A stretch of DNA of 18,407 nt, from assembly GCA_003694355.1 (NCBI GenBank), contig RFKI01000058.1, positions 1 through 18,407 of the forward strand, given 5' to 3'. This DNA comes from Bdellovibrio sp. GTDB lineage: Bacteria; Bdellovibrionota; Bdellovibrionia; Bdellovibrionales; UBA1609. Each line of letters opens with the position of its first letter. Position 1 is the first letter of the stretch. Made by a program: the position numbers and the translations under genes. The notes beneath the pieces were generated by a model. That model saw only the letters and a program-made list of their open reading frames with translations, had not been told where the DNA came from and made no database searches. Shown in pieces: positions 1 through 6,909 of the stretch.

Positions 1-1
1 C

Positions 2-127
2 TTAAACTATAAAAAATGCTCCGTCAAAGCTATCAATGATTGCTCAAAACGCCTACAGAAGCGAGGTTGCGGATATAAGAGCTTTAAAAATTATCGATTG
101 AAGGCTCTAAGTGCTTGTGCTTTTTAG
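2..127 (+). pseudogene. C-terminal fragment of an ISL3-type transposase (cut by window edge)
   Basis: An open frame enters from the left edge and runs 41 codons to a TAG at 125-127. Its last residues include GYKSFKNYRLKAL, which resembles the conserved C-terminal tail of ISL3-family DDE transposases (a G-[FY]-[RK]-[NS]-F-x-NYRL pattern recalled from the family). A sequence resembling an ISL3 terminal inverted repeat follows 6 nt after the stop, which supports the call. The catalytic DDE residues would lie outside the window, so it cannot be said whether the element is intact. If the rest is present upstream this is simply the end of a whole gene and not a pseudogene. Confidence 0.55.
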
Positions 128-133
128 CTTTTT

Positions 134-164
134 GGTGATCACCTACAGTTAAATGAGAAGAGCC
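134..164 (-). repeat. Terminal inverted repeat of an ISL3-type element (right end)
   Basis: Read on the minus strand this stretch begins GGCTCTTCTCATTTAACTGT and continues to GGTGATCACC. ISL3-family ends characteristically begin GGCTCTT[CT]. It lies directly after the transposase-like fragment, as expected for a right end. Insertion by this family makes 8-bp target duplications, so 165-172 would be one candidate copy; the other end is outside the window. Confidence 0.55.
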
Positions 165-184
165 TTACTTCTGGATGGGAATAA

Positions 185-275
185 TGGCGGAGAGAGAGAG
201 ATTCGAACTCTCGAGACGCTTGTGACGTCTACACGCGTTCCAGGCGTGCGCCTTCAACCACTCGGCCATCTCTCC
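185..275 (-). tRNA. tRNA-Ser (anticodon GGA)
   Basis: On the minus strand the acceptor stem GGAGAGA pairs with TCTCTCC, followed by discriminator G and an encoded CCA at 185-187. The anticodon loop reads CTGGAAC, giving anticodon GGA (serine UCC/UCU). A long variable arm typical of class II tRNAs follows, and the T-arm carries GTTCGAATC. The 3' end lies 20 bp from the inverted repeat of the ISL3-type element. The gene is expected to be functional: all arms are intact. Confidence 0.95.
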
Positions 276-290
276 ACGAAATCTAAAGCA

Positions 291-319
291 TCTATAATAA
301 AAGCTTCCTCTTTCGTCAC
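291..319 (-). promoter_or_regulatory. Predicted promoter of tRNA-Ser
   Basis: On the minus strand GTGACG (plus 314-319) and TATAGA (plus 291-296) are separated by 17 bp, a reasonable -35/-10 pair. It would start transcription near 284, about 9 nt before the tRNA. The -35 box lies inside a perfect 6+1+6 palindrome (311-323). Confidence 0.4.
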
Positions 320-323
320 GAAA
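311..323. repeat. 13-bp palindrome between tRNA-Ser and the next gene
   Basis: TTTCGTCACGAAA is a perfect inverted repeat of 6 bp around a central C. It overlaps the predicted -35 of the tRNA-Ser promoter and sits in the divergent space before the gene at 434. It could be an operator, but a single copy of this size can also arise by chance. Confidence 0.3.
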
Positions 324-433
324 AACTTTCCAAAAACCGTAAAACGCCCCCTCTAAAACCCTTAAATTTCAAAAAAGCAAGCCTGCCCCTTCTTTGCTCT
401 TCATAAAGAAAACTCTTTAACACAGGATGACTT

Positions 434-865
434 ATGCTCGTAGAAAACTTACACAAAGAAACTCAACGAAAAGACCAATTGCTTTACCTTTTTCAGAATG
501 TCGAAGCTTCTGATTTTCAAAAAATAAAAAACCATCCGTCCAGAAAATTTGAAAAAGTGTTTCAAGGAGTGCTCAAAGTTAAACAAGTGCTCTCTAAATC
601 TGTCATTCTGGAAAAACAAAATGGCCAAGTTTTAGGTGCTCTTTTTCTGCCGTCTTCTATTCTTCATCTTTTAAGAGAAAAAGATTCTCTTTTTTTAACC
701 CTAGCCTATTTTCACCAACGATGGCACCTTCTCACATGTCATATGATCCGCAGTGAAGTTCAACTTACAAATCAACAAAAAGTGATCCATGTTGCGTCAG
801 CCCTGTCTTTCCCGTCTCCATATAACTCCACTTGCATGCACTTCAAAAAAGCGATACAAAAATAG
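434..865 (+). CDS. Hypothetical protein, 143 aa
   Basis: I do not recognise a family. The start ATG is preceded by AGGA at suitable distance (within ACAGGATGACTT). The protein is basic, begins with a short helical segment, then a region rich in alternating hydrophobic residues (about residues 45-100, around KVKQVLSKSVILE and SLFLTLAYFHQRWHLL) that looks like a small beta-rich domain. There is no signal peptide or clear membrane segment, so it is likely cytoplasmic. It is followed closely by a membrane-anchored hypothetical gene, and the two probably form an operon transcribed away from tRNA-Ser. Confidence 0.65.
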   Translation: MLVENLHKETQRKDQLLYLFQNVEASDFQKIKNHPSRKFEKVFQGVLKVKQVLSKSVILEKQNGQVLGALFLPSSILHLLREKDSLFLTLAYFHQRWHLLTCHMIRSEVQLTNQQKVIHVASALSFPSPYNSTCMHFKKAIQK

Positions 866-906
866 AAAGGGCAGAGGTCTTCTTTCAAAAAGAAAAAAGT
901 AATGTT

Positions 907-1467
907 ATGCGTTATTCTTGGATTATAAAACTCAATTTTCTGATTTTGGGATTTTTTCTCGTTATCATGAGCATTTCAGCTTTTAAACAAGGCAAACTCA
1001 ACCCCTACATTGCTCAAATATATTCCTGGATGCTTGTGCCCTCCCAATCCCCTAAACCTCAAGACCGTCAAATCAATACAGCTCCCTCACAGGAAAAAGT
1101 TGTCATTAACCTTTGCCAGGGGAAAAGAGTTCGCGCCCTGGAACGCACAGGCCATTTTAAACTTTTTCAAAAGGGTTATCGATGGCTAAGCACTAACCTT
1201 GATATGCAAGAAATAAACTTCCTGACCTTAGAGAAGTGGCTTGGAAAATACTGCACAATTACGGTTCAACTCCTAAATCCCCTCTATGCTCCACAGTTTA
1301 GCGCCTCTCACTTCCCTCAGTTCAAAATCCAATTTATAGGAGATAAAGATATCCAAATCCAGGAAACTCCCCAGCAAAACCTCTTTCTTTTTGAAGGCCG
1401 CCCTATCCGTTCTGCCCAGCTTCAAAAAGCCATCAATGAACTAGAACAGATACTCAAAACCAACTAG
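907..1467 (+). CDS. Hypothetical membrane-anchored protein, 186 aa
   Basis: The reading frame is open from an ATG at 832, but that start overlaps the preceding gene by 34 nt and has no ribosome-binding site. The ATG at 907 opens directly onto an N-terminal membrane helix (residues about 5-22, IIKLNFLILGFFLVIMSI), so it is the preferred start, although no strong Shine-Dalgarno precedes it either. After the anchor come a short Pro/Ser/Gln linker and a soluble domain of about 130 residues with two cysteines, presumably periplasmic. The C-terminus is helical and charged. No family is recognised. It probably shares an operon with the gene at 434. Confidence 0.6.
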   Translation: MRYSWIIKLNFLILGFFLVIMSISAFKQGKLNPYIAQIYSWMLVPSQSPKPQDRQINTAPSQEKVVINLCQGKRVRALERTGHFKLFQKGYRWLSTNLDMQEINFLTLEKWLGKYCTITVQLLNPLYAPQFSASHFPQFKIQFIGDKDIQIQETPQQNLFLFEGRPIRSAQLQKAINELEQILKTN

Positions 1468-1480
1468 TCCATCTAGTTTC

Positions 1481-1509
1481 TTGACTTTTATAAAGAGCTT
1501 TCTTAACCT
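1481..1509 (+). promoter_or_regulatory. Predicted promoter of tRNA-Asn (and the downstream HepT/MntA genes)
   Basis: TTGACT (1481-1486) and TAACCT (1504-1509) are separated by exactly 17 bp. A start near 1516 leaves a leader of about 15 nt before the tRNA. The next gene begins only 16 nt after the tRNA with no room for another promoter, so this one probably serves the whole unit. Confidence 0.5.
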
Positions 1510-1530
1510 CAGGACTTAGTCAACTCGTGT

Positions 1531-1606
<76 letters not shown>

Positions 1607-1622
1607 GATTCCCTGAGGCCCA

Positions 1623-2084
1623 ATGAACTCACAATCCCCAAAAAAAGAAACCCTCAAGCAAATATTAGAAGCCCTCAAAGAAAGTAAAAAAACTCTAAAT
1701 CATTCCTTAAAGCTTTGTTCTGGCTTAGAAAAAAAATCTTCTTATAGTTTAGAAGACTTGGATAAGTTAGAGGCCCTCACATCAAGATTCTCTCGCGTTA
1801 GCGATATTCTCATTCAAAAAGCCTTTCGAGCCATTGATGACATCGAACTAGTAGATTCTGGAAGCATTCTTGACCGCATTCAAAGAGCCCATAAGAGAGA
1901 ACTCATTGAAAGTGCTGATGAATTTATTCAAATTAGGGAGCTAAGAAATTCCATTGCTCATGAATACAAAATAACAGATTTAAATGAAATCTTTAGACTA
2001 TGCATCTTAAAATCTCCCACCCTTGTAAGGGCTATAGACAAAGTCATTGAATATTGTAAAAAACACCATGAGATTGAATCATAA
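1623..2084 (+). CDS. hepT: HepT-like HEPN RNase toxin
   Basis: The 153-aa, all-helical protein carries RNSIAHEY at residues 108-115. This matches the HEPN R-x4-H active site with the following Tyr of the HepT family (R108, H113, Y115). HepT proteins are RNases, reported to act on tRNA or mRNA, and are inhibited when the partner nucleotidyltransferase AMPylates the Tyr of the RNxxxHxY motif. The partner overlaps this gene's 3' end by 17 nt. The start is supported by GAGG at 1615-1618. The gene begins 16 nt after tRNA-Asn with no promoter between, so it is probably read through from the tRNA. The N-terminal 45 residues are longer and more Lys-rich than in short HepT proteins. Family assignment is strong; activity is inferred. 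Confidence 0.85.
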   Translation: MNSQSPKKETLKQILEALKESKKTLNHSLKLCSGLEKKSSYSLEDLDKLEALTSRFSRVSDILIQKAFRAIDDIELVDSGSILDRIQRAHKRELIESADEFIQIRELRNSIAHEYKITDLNEIFRLCILKSPTLVRAIDKVIEYCKKHHEIES

Positions 2085-2358
2085 AGAAATTAATGCCATA
2101 AAAACTTGTTTAAAAGAAATTGATCCCCATGCTGAAGTGTATCTGTTTGGATCCAGAACAGATGATCATGCAAAAGGGGGTGATATTGATCTTATCATTA
2201 TCAGTGAGAAAATGGGCCTAGAGGAAAAGCTCAGATTTCAAGGGGCTGTTAAACAACAAATAGGAGATCAAAAGATTGATGTCATTTTAACCACACAAGA
2301 AAGCTCTCAAAAAGATCCTTTTATCTCCCACCAACTCTCTAAAGCCTGCAAATTATAA
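2068..2358 (+). CDS. mntA: MntA-like minimal nucleotidyltransferase antitoxin
   Basis: The 96-aa protein shows the nucleotidyltransferase signature: GSR at residues 28-30, then GGDIDL with metal-binding Asp39 and Asp41, and a third acidic site in KIDVIL (Asp71). Its size is typical of stand-alone MNT antitoxins, which neutralise HEPN toxins by transferring AMP to a Tyr. The ATG at 2068 is preferred over an in-frame TTG at 2047: it gives the normal N-terminus (MRLNHKEIN) and a 17-nt overlap with the toxin gene, which implies translational coupling. The toxin-first order is the common one for this system. All catalytic residues are present. Confidence 0.85.
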   Translation: MRLNHKEINAIKTCLKEIDPHAEVYLFGSRTDDHAKGGDIDLIIISEKMGLEEKLRFQGAVKQQIGDQKIDVILTTQESSQKDPFISHQLSKACKL

Positions 2359-2376
2359 AGTCCTAGACTAAAGAAA

Positions 2377-2412
2377 GGCCCTCTCTAAATCTTTGAAAAA
2401 AGAAGAGGGTCC
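2377..2412 (+). terminator. Possible terminator after HepT/MntA
   Basis: GGCCCTCT (from 2377) can pair with AGAGGGTCC (2404-2412) with one bulged base, around a loop of about 20 nt. There is no clean T-run afterwards, only CTTACTCTTATAT, so this is a weak or bidirectional candidate. Confidence 0.3.
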
Positions 2413-2451
2413 TTACTCTTATATCCTCCTCCATTTTTCCGATAAAGAGGT

Positions 2452-3522
2452 ATGCGTGCATTTATCATGTTAATAACAATGTCACTGGTTCCTCTGATTT
2501 CTTTTTCCAAAGAAACAGAACCTTTTAGATGCAGGACAAAAATAAAAAAAGCCCGTAGCGATTTTAAAAAGCTCGGAAATCAATATGTCCAATCTAAATT
2601 AAAAATCATTGAAGAAGAGTTTTCAGGAAAGTCTTGCACTGATTCTATCATTGAAGCCTTTCGTGATGAAATTTATGGTGGACTCCTTAGCTTAAAAGGA
2701 GGCGTCGAAGCATATGCTGATGAACTAATAGAAAAAGACCGTAAGAAAAAAAAATTAGGTTTTTGGTGTAAACAACAAAGCTATAATACCATCTATTTTA
2801 AAAGAGTCCCCTTAGCCACAGCTTTTATAACTCCATCTATTAATTTATGTGGACAACAGGTTGGAACAGATAAATTAGGACACTTTTTCAACAACTCCTA
2901 TGAACTCTATGCCGAGTACAATGGGGAATGGTTAAGGGCTCCCTTAAGATTTTATGTAAAGCTTTTTAGCCCTCAAGTGACTTGCCCCGGAAAAGCGCCC
3001 CTCGATAAAGCCCTTTGTTATTCTCTCAGCACAGAAATGGGAGAATATGGGGCCAAATGGACTTCTGTGGTTTCCTATGCTGACTCTGCTGTCAATTATT
3101 ACGGACTTACTTTCTGGCAAAATTTCTATGATCCCACTGGGGAAAATCCAAAAGCCTATTTCCAATGTAAAAACGGAAAAATAAAAAGAACAAAAAGAAA
3201 GTTCAATTGGTGTGACTATGTCACTCCTCTGTGGGATGAAGCCATTAACTGTTCTCGTATTGCCCAAAAAAATCGTTCCGGAGATATTATCCGTTATTTG
3301 TCTATGACAGAACTTATGCATCAATCTCCCATGTACAAACGCCAACAGTGTCCTGTTTCTACAAATGAATGCATTCGTGGAGTTAGTCATTTAAAAAAAA
3401 CTATGGGGACCAACTACAGTTATTCAAGAGCCAAACTTTTAGTGGATGAGTCTTGCTTAAAATATAGCATAAAAAATAAAGAGAACCCCTCTCATAATAT
3501 AAAAACAAGAGGAGCCAGATAA
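2452..3522 (+). CDS. Exported hypothetical protein, Cys-rich, 356 aa
   Basis: An N-terminal signal peptide (MRAFIMLITMSLVPLISFS, then KETEP) predicts export to the periplasm or surface. The mature protein has many cysteines (for example residues 27, 62, 106 and 133), suggesting disulfides. A motif GTDKLGHFFN at 138-147 is followed by a WTSVVSYADSAVNYYGL block, an FxCxNG block and a WCDYVTPLWDEAINCS block. I recall this architecture from uncharacterised exported proteins of Bdellovibrio-like bacteria, but know no function. A GAGG lies only 1 nt before the ATG at 2452, so the in-frame ATG at 2467 is a possible alternative start. The next gene starts directly after the stop codon, so the two are an operon. 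Confidence 0.75.
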   Translation: MRAFIMLITMSLVPLISFSKETEPFRCRTKIKKARSDFKKLGNQYVQSKLKIIEEEFSGKSCTDSIIEAFRDEIYGGLLSLKGGVEAYADELIEKDRKKKKLGFWCKQQSYNTIYFKRVPLATAFITPSINLCGQQVGTDKLGHFFNNSYELYAEYNGEWLRAPLRFYVKLFSPQVTCPGKAPLDKALCYSLSTEMGEYGAKWTSVVSYADSAVNYYGLTFWQNFYDPTGENPKAYFQCKNGKIKRTKRKFNWCDYVTPLWDEAINCSRIAQKNRSGDIIRYLSMTELMHQSPMYKRQQCPVSTNECIRGVSHLKKTMGTNYSYSRAKLLVDESCLKYSIKNKENPSHNIKTRGAR

Positions 3523-3909
3523 ATGACAAAAAGTCTCTTTTTAATTCTTATCCTGTTTAGCTTCAGTTCTTTGGCAAAAATGACAGAAAAAGAAAAAATT
3601 TTAAGGAAGTTCCTTAAATGCACTCATAAAAAAATAAACCTGAAAAAATATTGCATGGAGCCTTTTATTTTCCCCGAGTTAAGTCAATCTCAGAAAAATG
3701 CCTTTATGGCTTGGCCTCCCATCAAAGTAGAATCATTTAAAATAACACCTTGCCATGATTCTCAAAGATACAAAGTTAAGAAGGCTCTTCGTCAAAAGAA
3801 AGATATTTTGTGTTTACAAGCTGAAATTCCATGGAAAAAAACTCCAGCAATGGCTATTGTTGAATTTAAACAATATAAAAACAAAAAGTTTATTTTTAAT
3901 ATCTGGTAA
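3523..3909 (+). CDS. Small exported hypothetical protein, 128 aa
   Basis: The ATG directly follows the TAA of the preceding gene, and AGGAG within that gene's end provides the ribosome-binding site. A signal peptide (MTKSLFLILILFSFSSLA, cleavage after residue 18) predicts export. The mature part is about 110 residues, basic, with cysteines in the KCTHKK, KYCMEP, TPCHDS and ILCLQ stretches, which could form two disulfides. The last third looks like a beta-sheet edge (AMAIVEFKQYKNKKFIFNIW). No family is recognised. Tight coupling to another exported Cys-rich protein suggests a joint periplasmic role. Confidence 0.7.
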   Translation: MTKSLFLILILFSFSSLAKMTEKEKILRKFLKCTHKKINLKKYCMEPFIFPELSQSQKNAFMAWPPIKVESFKITPCHDSQRYKVKKALRQKKDILCLQAEIPWKKTPAMAIVEFKQYKNKKFIFNIW

Positions 3910-4000
3910 CCCTTTCAGAACCCATAAAATAGCAAAGTCCCTCTATTTCCATATTGTCTCCCTGAATAAGGATTGGTATCTTGTAGTGCAAAGGAGATCA

Positions 4001-5350
4001 ATGACTCATACCTCACTAACCAGAAAAAGAAATAAACCTCTTGGCCTGATCGAACTGATTGCCATTGCTCTTGGAGGCATGATCGGAGGAGGTATTTTTA
4101 CAGTATTGGGCATTTCTGTGGCCCTTATTGGACCCCTAACTCCTCTTGCAATAGCTCTTGGAGGAGTGATTGCAGCTTTTGCCGCTTATTCCTACATTAA
4201 ACTAGGGGTTTACTATAAAGATGAAGGGGCCACTTATTCCTTCTACAAAAAAGTTTTCCCTCAAGAACCTTTTCGAGCGGCACTTATAGGATGGTGGGTT
4301 ATTTTTGGTTATATTAGCACCTTAGCTCTCTATGCTTTCACTTTTTCCTCTTATGCCCTTAGTGGCACAGAGTATGCGCACAACGAAGACGTTCGACGCC
4401 TTGTTGCAGGCGGCATTCTTCTTATTTTTACCCTTATCAACATTTGGAGTGTTAAAGGCATGGGAAAAGTTGAAGATCTTATGGTTTATACAAAACTTTT
4501 CGTCCTTGTTGCCATTTCTTTAGCCCTAGCCCAAAATTCAAAGGTGAGCCTTACAGACCTTTTAGTTCAAGAGGAAAACCGATTTCAACTGCTACCCATC
4601 CTCATTGTGTCCTCATTAACTTTTGTGGCCTATGAGGGCTTCCAGTTAGTAATCAACGCCGTTAATGAAATGAACCACCCTGAAAAAAATATTCCTCGTG
4701 CTATTTATAGCGCTATTTTTTTAGCAACTTCCATTTATGTCATTATTGCTCTAGGCGCTATTTTAGCCATTCCTTTTGAGGACATTATACGAAGCAAAGA
4801 ATTTGCTTTGGCTGCAGGAGCTCACAATATCCTAGGAAAAAGTGGGTATTTTCTTGTTATTCTAGGAGCTCTCTTAGCCACAAGTAGTGCCATTAGTGGA
4901 ACTGTGTTTGGAGCCTCCAGACAAATGGCTGTTATTGCTCAAGATGGTTTTTTTCCAAAGATCTTAACCAAAAGGTATAAGGGCTCCATCCCTTCCGTTG
5001 CCATTATAACCATGTCATCTTTAGCCTTCACTCTTATTTTATCCGGAGGCCTTGAATTGATTCTGGAATTTGGAAGCATTACTTTTCTTCTTGTTTCACT
5101 TCTAATGGCCTTTGCGAATCACAAGGTAAGAAAACAAACACAATCTCACCCTCTTATTACAAGTTTTGCTATTTTTAGTCTTTCAATGGGAACTTTCTTT
5201 ATCCTTTTTTATGAGTTAAAAAACAAGCCCAAACAGTTAATCTTTGTCGGCACCATTTATGCCCTGCTAACTATAGGAGCATGGTTATTTGCATTAAAGA
5301 AAAAACAGGAGATGGCAATTCGTGAGCCTTTCGCAAAACAAATTGATTGA
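4001..5350 (+). CDS. APC-superfamily amino acid permease
   Basis: The 449-aa protein has about 12 membrane helices and begins with the APC signature GGMIGGGIF at residues 25-33 (substrate-binding unwound region of TM1). Later family landmarks include a TFVAYEGFQLVINAVNE segment followed by MNHPEKNIPRAIY, and ASRQMAVIAQDGFFPKI. These are typical of amino acid/polyamine/organocation transporters. The substrate cannot be read from the sequence. The frame is open upstream from 3755, but that part overlaps the previous gene. The ATG at 4001 has AGGAG 5 nt upstream and gives a normal cytoplasmic N-terminus, so it is chosen. The 3' end overlaps the next gene by 29 nt. Confidence 0.9.
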   Translation: MTHTSLTRKRNKPLGLIELIAIALGGMIGGGIFTVLGISVALIGPLTPLAIALGGVIAAFAAYSYIKLGVYYKDEGATYSFYKKVFPQEPFRAALIGWWVIFGYISTLALYAFTFSSYALSGTEYAHNEDVRRLVAGGILLIFTLINIWSVKGMGKVEDLMVYTKLFVLVAISLALAQNSKVSLTDLLVQEENRFQLLPILIVSSLTFVAYEGFQLVINAVNEMNHPEKNIPRAIYSAIFLATSIYVIIALGAILAIPFEDIIRSKEFALAAGAHNILGKSGYFLVILGALLATSSAISGTVFGASRQMAVIAQDGFFPKILTKRYKGSIPSVAIITMSSLAFTLILSGGLELILEFGSITFLLVSLLMAFANHKVRKQTQSHPLITSFAIFSLSMGTFFILFYELKNKPKQLIFVGTIYALLTIGAWLFALKKKQEMAIREPFAKQID

Positions 5351-5966
5351 AATATTAAACACCTCCCCAAACCCCTCTTGGGAGGAGGAATTCCTGACTC
5401 ATTTCCCAAAGTCCTCTCTTTCTTTACTCTTTTCCGAACCCCAAGTCGGTCCTGATTATTGGCCCTACCTTTTCGCTACTATCACGCCTGAGAGCAAAGA
5501 ACCTTCTCTTAAAGTCCTCCAATGGCTATCTCAAAAAGGCATTGGACTTGCTATTTTCAAACCACAAAAACAGCAACCAGAGTATATTTTTACTTATGGT
5601 ATGATATGGAATTTCATGGAGAATGGTTCCTTTATAATCAAAGAAGTTCAGCCACCTTCACCTCAGCTTATATTGGAAAAAAATGAAAAAATTTTAGCGG
5701 GACCTCCAAGTGAAAAGTTTCTTCCTCCTTACGTTCGACAAATTTTAAGACAATTTTTCCATGATCAAAAAATCAAAACCCCCCGCATTCTTGTCCTCAG
5801 TAAGGATAAAAAACATTATGACCTTTGCTTTTCCTTGGAGTCTCTCGGAAATCCACCTCAAGAAGAACATCAAGGAATTCTTGAGGCCATTTCTTGGTTC
5901 CTCCCCCCCCATTACTCCCTTGTTCTTTTAAGCGAAGAAGGGCTGCCTTCTTTTCATGATTTATAA
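5322..5966 (+). CDS. Hypothetical protein, 214 aa
   Basis: A GTG start at 5322 has AGGAGA at 5307-5312 with 9-nt spacing and lies inside the end of the permease gene, so translation is probably coupled. The protein is soluble, without signal peptide. It has an alpha/beta look: WPYLFATITPE, GIGLAIFKPQ, PRILVLSKD and a C-terminal ISWFLPPHYSLVLLSEEG. The C-terminus faintly recalls SseB-like proteins, but I would not assign that. An 8-C run (5903-5910) near the end encodes the LPP stretch and is a potential slippage site. No family is recognised; a role linked to the transporter is a guess from position only. Confidence 0.7.
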   Translation: MSLSQNKLIEILNTSPNPSWEEEFLTHFPKSSLSLLFSEPQVGPDYWPYLFATITPESKEPSLKVLQWLSQKGIGLAIFKPQKQQPEYIFTYGMIWNFMENGSFIIKEVQPPSPQLILEKNEKILAGPPSEKFLPPYVRQILRQFFHDQKIKTPRILVLSKDKKHYDLCFSLESLGNPPQEEHQGILEAISWFLPPHYSLVLLSEEGLPSFHDL

Positions 5967-5967
5967 T

Positions 5968-6192
5968 TTACGAAGCCTTCTTTAATGACAAGGCGGCCTT
6001 AAGAATAAGAAGCACCCACGGAACCCCATGCATAAACATATCAAACCAGTCGATAGGCCGCTTTAACTCCCCATGAAAAAGCATCTGAAGCTTTTCTATA
6101 AGATGAGGCTTTGGAACAAAGGGTGCCAAGCCCAATGTTAAGCAAGCTACAATAAGTACTGACCAAGAAAGCTGATTAAGAAAATGAAACAT
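5968..6192 (-). CDS. Small two-helix inner-membrane protein, 74 aa
   Basis: The protein has two hydrophobic helices (about residues 9-26 and 55-70) separated by a polar segment containing PHLIEKLQMLFHGELKRPID and WFDMFMHG. This matches a conserved family of 70-75-aa proteins often labelled 'RND transporter' in databases, although it is far too short to be an RND pump. Its function is unknown to me. AAGAGGT lies about 8 nt upstream of the ATG. It ends tail-to-tail with the gene at 5322, with 1 bp between the stop codons. The 209 bp upstream of its start contain no gene. Confidence 0.75.
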   Translation of the reverse strand: MFHFLNQLSWSVLIVACLTLGLAPFVPKPHLIEKLQMLFHGELKRPIDWFDMFMHGVPWVLLILKAALSLKKAS

Positions 6193-6378
6193 CGATTAAA
6201 CCTCTTAGAATAAAAACCTTTTAAATTAAAAACAGAAAAAAGCCAACTCATAAAAATTACTATTTGCATTGAGTACGTCATAAGACGTTAGCGACTTTAA
6301 TAAAGTTAAATTTAAAGTAACCCACAATAGGGAGCAGAAATCCCTTTAAGGTTCTTCTAGAGAAAGAAAAATATTCTC

Positions 6379-6402
6379 ATTTGATCCAATAAAGACTCAA
6401 AT
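6379..6402 (-). terminator. Possible terminator of the PilZ gene
   Basis: On the minus strand a 6-bp stem ATTTGA/TCAAAT closes a 12-nt loop and overlaps the stop codon. It is followed by GAGAATATTTTTCTTT, a T-rich tract. The stem is AT-rich and short, so efficiency is doubtful. Confidence 0.3.
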
Positions 6403-6806
6403 TACCCGGATGCCTCTTCTTCAGAAAACTCTCCAGGCTCAGGAAATAAATCAACGAGACATTGTCTCCAATATTCTGGAACATCTTGACTAAACTCAAC
6501 CCCTATATCAAAAACACCCCCACCAATATGACGTGTTCTCGTAATAATCCCATCTAAATCTAAATTCATTTGAGGCAAATAAAGAACAACTTGTTGACCC
6601 ACCAGAGAGTCTAAAGAGAGATGTTGCTTAAGCTCTTTGGGAACAAGGTCTTGACGCCTTAAACGAATTAAAAACCCTGTTATAGAGGCATCCACAATAT
6701 TCCCTGCTTCAGCAATCACCATATAACTATTCAGGGACGTTAAATCACTAATCTTTACAGCATCAATTCTTTTTCTCTGTGAATACCTTTGATCATCAAG
6801 TGACAT
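6402..6806 (-). CDS. PilZ-domain protein (probable cyclic-di-GMP binding)
   Basis: The 134-aa protein shows both PilZ ligand motifs: RYSQR at residues 7-11 (RxxxR) and DASITG at 39-44 ([D/N]xSxxG). It ends the domain with GVFDIGVEFSQ, the usual last beta strand, so a single PilZ domain fills the protein. Such stand-alone proteins act as cyclic-di-GMP effectors, controlling motility, adhesion or transcription; the target here is unknown. The start was set at 6806 and not at the upstream in-frame ATG at 6818, because GGAGAG lies a few nt before 6806 and nothing precedes 6818. The neighbouring minus-strand genes show no evident link. Confidence 0.8.
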   Translation of the reverse strand: MSLDDQRYSQRKRIDAVKISDLTSLNSYMVIAEAGNIVDASITGFLIRLRRQDLVPKELKQHLSLDSLVGQQVVLYLPQMNLDLDGIITRTRHIGGGVFDIGVEFSQDVPEYWRQCLVDLFPEPGEFSEEEASG

Positions 6807-6810
6807 GTTT

Positions 6811-6816
6811 CTCTCC
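6811..6816 (-). promoter_or_regulatory. Ribosome-binding site that decides the PilZ start
   Basis: GGAGAG on the minus strand lies 4 nt before the ATG at 6806. The alternative ATG four codons upstream overlaps this site and has no Shine-Dalgarno sequence, so the shorter protein is favoured. Confidence 0.5.
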
Positions 6817-6909
6817 ATTGATAATGGTTGTTATCTTTCGGCTTCAAAACACGTATCGGCTAAACTAGACAAAAGTTGAGAGAAAATTTTGAGCTGTTAT
6901 TTCAAAGAT

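Noticed and set aside
153..356. 67-aa open frame over tRNA-Ser
   Set aside because: It is an antisense reading of a clear tRNA gene and its promoter.
832..906. Upstream extension of the membrane-anchored hypothetical protein
   Set aside because: It overlaps the preceding gene by 34 nt, has no ribosome-binding site, and would place 25 polar residues before the membrane anchor. Kept only as an alternative start.
1607..2376. Integrated island at the tRNA-Asn 3' end
   Set aside because: I found no repeat of the tRNA 3' end downstream of the HepT/MntA genes and no integrase, so there is no evidence for site-specific integration.
2944..3390. 148-aa minus-strand frame inside the exported-protein gene
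   Set aside because: It is antisense to a gene with a signal peptide and conserved blocks, and no family is recognised in it.
3755..4000. N-terminal extension of the permease
   Set aside because: It is an out-of-frame reading of the preceding exported-protein gene; AGGAG before the ATG at 4001 and the family's usual N-terminus settle the start.
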